From Cryomorphaceae bacterium (GTDB taxonomy: Bacteria > Bacteroidota > Bacteroidia > Flavobacteriales > Schleiferiaceae), in contig DMQR01000199.1 of the NCBI GenBank assembly GCA_003455605.1, positions 1 through 9,918 on the forward strand: a DNA stretch of 9,918 bases, in the 5' to 3' direction. Position numbers and translations under genes: made by a program. Positions 7,588 to 9,918 of this stretch are shown piece by piece (position 1 is the stretch's first letter; every line of letters begins with the position of its first letter). A model generated the notes under the pieces. That model ran no database searches, was not told where the DNA came from, and was given only the letters and a program-made list of their open reading frames with translations.

Positions 7588-7621
7588 AGAGTATAAAAAT
7601 AACGAAATGTGGCACCCGAGA

Positions 7622-9918
7622 TTATCGGACAATAAGAACTTTTCCCATAGCGGTAATCTCGCCTAAATCATTGCTCACATAAATCAAGTACACGCCGCTT
7701 ACTACCTTTTTTCCGTGGTGATTGATGCCGTCCCAACGCATTTGGCCGCCTTCGGCTACCGTCTCGTAGACCAGGCCCCCACTTACGTCGGTGATTTTGA
7801 TCTGTGCATTTTCGGGGCAGCCTTGCGCTAGAATTGGACCCTGGTAACCCGGACGAATAGGATTCGGGTACACCAAGAGTTCCGGATACATGCCGCGGTA
7901 GCCCGGAGTGGCCGTGCCGCGATAGCCTATAACGCCCAGTTCGGTGGCGATGACCACCTCGCCCGAGGTCGGGTCGATGGCGAGGCTCTGAATATTGTTG
8001 GACAGTAAGGGGCTATTTTCTGCGGTGAAATGTTGAAGGGTACTGAGGCCGTTTGCACCGATCAGGAATAGGCCAGCGCCGCGGGTACCGATCCACTTTT
8101 GGTTGGCACCGTCCACCACTATGGCGGAGATAGGCGTTTCTCCGAGGAGCTTTTGAACCACGCCATCTTCTTCAAAAAGTATGGGTCGCGCATCTGCATT
8201 GCCGCCGTTGAAGAGATTGCTTGGGCTGTAGAGCACCACCAATCCTTCATCCGTTCCTATCCATAATTCCCCGTCGTAATCTATGGCCATAGACAGAACA
8301 TGGTCGGACGGAAGATCCCCCGAACCTATGCCGGTGGAAAGGTTACGCTTAGCGCCGTCGAAAATTCTATAGCCGTAAATACCATTGGTCCGGCTTTGGA
8401 TATAGAGTATACCGTCGTGGTGCACTATGTCTTTCAAAGCGACCCCGTCTGCCCCTGGACTAAGCGAATAGGAAGCCCAATTCCCTTGTTCATTCCGAGA
8501 AAACAATGGGGTAGAAACTAAGCTTTGCACGCCCCACAGGGTCCCATCATCATCAATGGTGATACCCCCTGTTCTAAGGTCGGATGCGTTCCCGTTCACC
8601 CCTTTTAAGGCGCCGTCGGTATTGGTTGTATTGTACAGTGCGATGGTATCTTCAAGGTAGGTTGGGTCTGCCATTCCTTCAAGGTGGACAATGCCCTTGC
8701 CCCAAGAGCTGAGGTAGAGGGTCGACGTGCCGGTCCCAAGAATGTTAAAGGCCGCATCGACAATATCATTGACCTCGTAAAGCGCAGACGTTTCCTTGAA
8801 GGTCCACTCCTGGCCTTTGTAATAGCTTGGCCCTTCGTTGAGGTAAGCCTTGGTCCAAATTTCATTCAAGGCGCCGGGTAGTAGCATCACGCCGCCGAAG
8901 GTAGGCCCGCCATCACCGCCGGGGTTCGAATAGGAGCCGTTGCGACCTTCGCCGTAGGCACGGAGTTTAAATGCCGATGAGCTGTAGGGGCTTGAGGGAT
9001 AGTAGCGAGAGGTGGTGCCGTTGGTGTTTACGCGAAGGACGCCACTGCGAAGATTGGCAATGTGAATGCTTTGATCCGCCAACATCGTAGCTGCGGTGGG
9101 GCTAAGGACGCCGCGGGCAAACAAGGCGTTGGAGATGTTCAGGGAGTCCGAGAAGGTGTTTTTCGCTGTGGATTGGCGTAGGAATACATTGAAATCTCGA
9201 GTAATGATAAGGTAATTGCCTTTGACTTTCAGGTCCTGAATACCTTGCCAGCCTGCGGCGCCTTGGAAAGGAGAGGAATAGGGTTCCACGGACCAATTTC
9301 CTCCTGCCTCACCCATGGCTAACGTATAGGTACCCGAGGTCAAATCGTCACAAGCAAAAATGAAGCGCTCTTCGATGGGGAAGTAGGTGATGTGATCTGG
9401 GTTGGAGTTATCCGGGAAGAGTTGGTAAGGGCGTTGTGACCAATTAGGTAGTGATGTGTTTACATCGCCCATGTAGAAATAGGAAGCATTGCTGGGGGAG
9501 TAGGCGCACAGGGTGCCGTCGGGGCTGATGTCGAAGGATTGTATGGGGATTGTGGAATAATTGGACCCGAATAAAAGCGTCCGCCCCGCCAAACGAGTGG
9601 AGATATCAAATTCGACCACGCCAAAATCTGTGGCGACGTAGGCCTTGCCATTGTAAAATGCGAAGTCATTTATCTGCTTCAACCCGGTGTAAGAGGGGGT
9701 TTCTACGATATCTACAATGGGTTTTATAGCATCATTTTCCCAAATATCAAGACGGCCATTGGCATAGCCTATCCAAACGGTTTCGCTGTTCTGATCCGAG
9801 GCAAGCGCAGTGATGTTGGACCCGGTGAGGCCGTTGATTCGGGACAGACGTTCGTACTCGCCTTGATGCACAATCAAGAGGCTGTTTTCTGTCGCTGCGA
9901 AGGTGCGGTCGTCGAGCG
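7622..9918 (-). CDS. porZ: PorZ-like type IX secretion system component (5' end beyond window)
   Basis: The stop is TAA at 7622-7624 and the frame is open to the right edge, giving 764 visible residues. A TTG at 9875-9877 is not the start, because the family-like segment TFAATENSLLIVHQGEYERL reads through it. Counting from that TTG, the protein holds beta-propeller blades: NGLTGSNITALASD..WIGYANGRLDIW (15-46), INDFAFYNGKAYVATDFGVV (69-88), LSMAIDYDGELWIGTDEGLVV (528-548), ISAIVVDG..KWIGTRGAGLFLI (583-606) and IQSLAIDPTSGEVVIATELGV (629-649). A T9SS-type C-terminal beta domain follows (VYPNPIRPGYQGP, 669-681; ITDVSGGLVYE, 695-705; WDG and SGVYLIY to the end). Two propellers plus this C-terminal domain are the PorZ architecture. 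In Porphyromonas, PorZ works at the cell surface with PorU, PorV and PorQ in the complex that attaches T9SS cargo to anionic LPS. The PBP gene follows 34 bp downstream. Confidence 0.84.
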   Translation of the reverse strand, partial: LDDRTFAATENSLLIVHQGEYERLSRINGLTGSNITALASDQNSETVWIGYANGRLDIWENDAIKPIVDIVETPSYTGLKQINDFAFYNGKAYVATDFGVVEFDISTRLAGRTLLFGSNYSTIPIQSFDISPDGTLCAYSPSNASYFYMGDVNTSLPNWSQRPYQLFPDNSNPDHITYFPIEERFIFACDDLTSGTYTLAMGEAGGNWSVEPYSSPFQGAAGWQGIQDLKVKGNYLIITRDFNVFLRQSTAKNTFSDSLNISNALFARGVLSPTAATMLADQSIHIANLRSGVLRVNTNGTTSRYYPSSPYSSSAFKLRAYGEGRNGSYSNPGGDGGPTFGGVMLLPGALNEIWTKAYLNEGPSYYKGQEWTFKETSALYEVNDIVDAAFNILGTGTSTLYLSSWGKGIVHLEGMADPTYLEDTIALYNTTNTDGALKGVNGNASDLRTGGITIDDDGTLWGVQSLVSTPLFSRNEQGNWASYSLSPGADGVALKDIVHHDGILYIQSRTNGIYGYRIFDGAKRNLSTGIGSGDLPSDHVLSMAIDYDGELWIGTDEGLVVLYSPSNLFNGGNADARPILFEEDGVVQKLLGETPISAIVVDGANQKWIGTRGAGLFLIGANGLSTLQHFTAENSPLLSNNIQSLAIDPTSGEVVIATELGVIGYRGTATPGYRGMYPELLVYPNPIRPGYQGPILAQGCPENAQIKITDVSGGLVYETVAEGGQMRWDGINHHGKKVVSGVYLIYVSNDLGEITAMGKVLIVR

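Noticed and set aside
7585..7632. Extended PBP start overlapping the porZ stop by 11 bp
   Set aside because: The upstream start codon (complement of 7630-7632) is TTG and the added 15 residues do not look like a PBP N-terminus; the ATG at 7585-7587 leads straight into the basic segment before the membrane helix.
7622..9918. Hybrid two-component sensor with regulator propeller repeats
   Set aside because: The propeller blades are followed by a T9SS-type C-terminal beta domain and a stop; no transmembrane helix, histidine kinase or DNA-binding domain is present.

Overview
The window looks like an ordinary chromosomal stretch from a member of the Bacteroidota, most likely a Flavobacteriia-type lineage of moderate GC content. 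The evidence is a recognisable PorZ-type protein of the type IX secretion system (T9SS), a Bacteroidota-style outer-membrane receptor (carboxypeptidase-regulatory-like domain, plug, barrel), a RecO C-terminus of the flavobacterial type, A/T-rich leaders without clear Shine-Dalgarno sequences, and one good match to the Bacteroidota -7 promoter element (TAnnTTTG).

Layout. Left half, plus strand: the last 46 codons of recO (1-141); a 189-bp spacer; a prohibitin-like SPFH membrane protein (331-1140) closed by a strong terminator; a YwaF/TIGR02206-type integral membrane protein (1241-1960); a promoter-bearing gap; an 824-residue outer-membrane receptor (2077-4551) with its own terminator; and an unrecognised small exported or membrane protein (4622-5287). 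Right half, minus strand: the 5'-truncated porZ (7622-9918, running off the right edge), followed downstream by a class A penicillin-binding protein (5284-7587). The two halves converge at about 5285, where the two stop codons overlap.

Functional theme. Apart from recO, every gene appears to act at the cell envelope: inner-membrane scaffold, integral membrane protein, outer-membrane receptor, predicted membrane protein, peptidoglycan polymerase and T9SS surface component. The plus-strand genes look like separate transcription units, because terminators follow two of them and a promoter candidate precedes the receptor. porZ and the PBP gene are 34 bp apart on the same strand and are probably co-transcribed.

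Three start corrections matter. The longest open frames of the 4622 gene and the PBP gene begin at TTG, and that of the YwaF-like gene begins at GTG; better ATG starts lie just downstream. The porZ frame has a TTG near the right edge that is not a start, because the conserved reading frame continues through it to the window end.

I found no mobile element, CRISPR array, tRNA or rRNA, and no convincing new multi-gene system. The best leads are the YwaF/TMEM164-like protein with a conserved Cys/His pair, the porZ-PBP linkage, and the orphan protein at 4622-5287.
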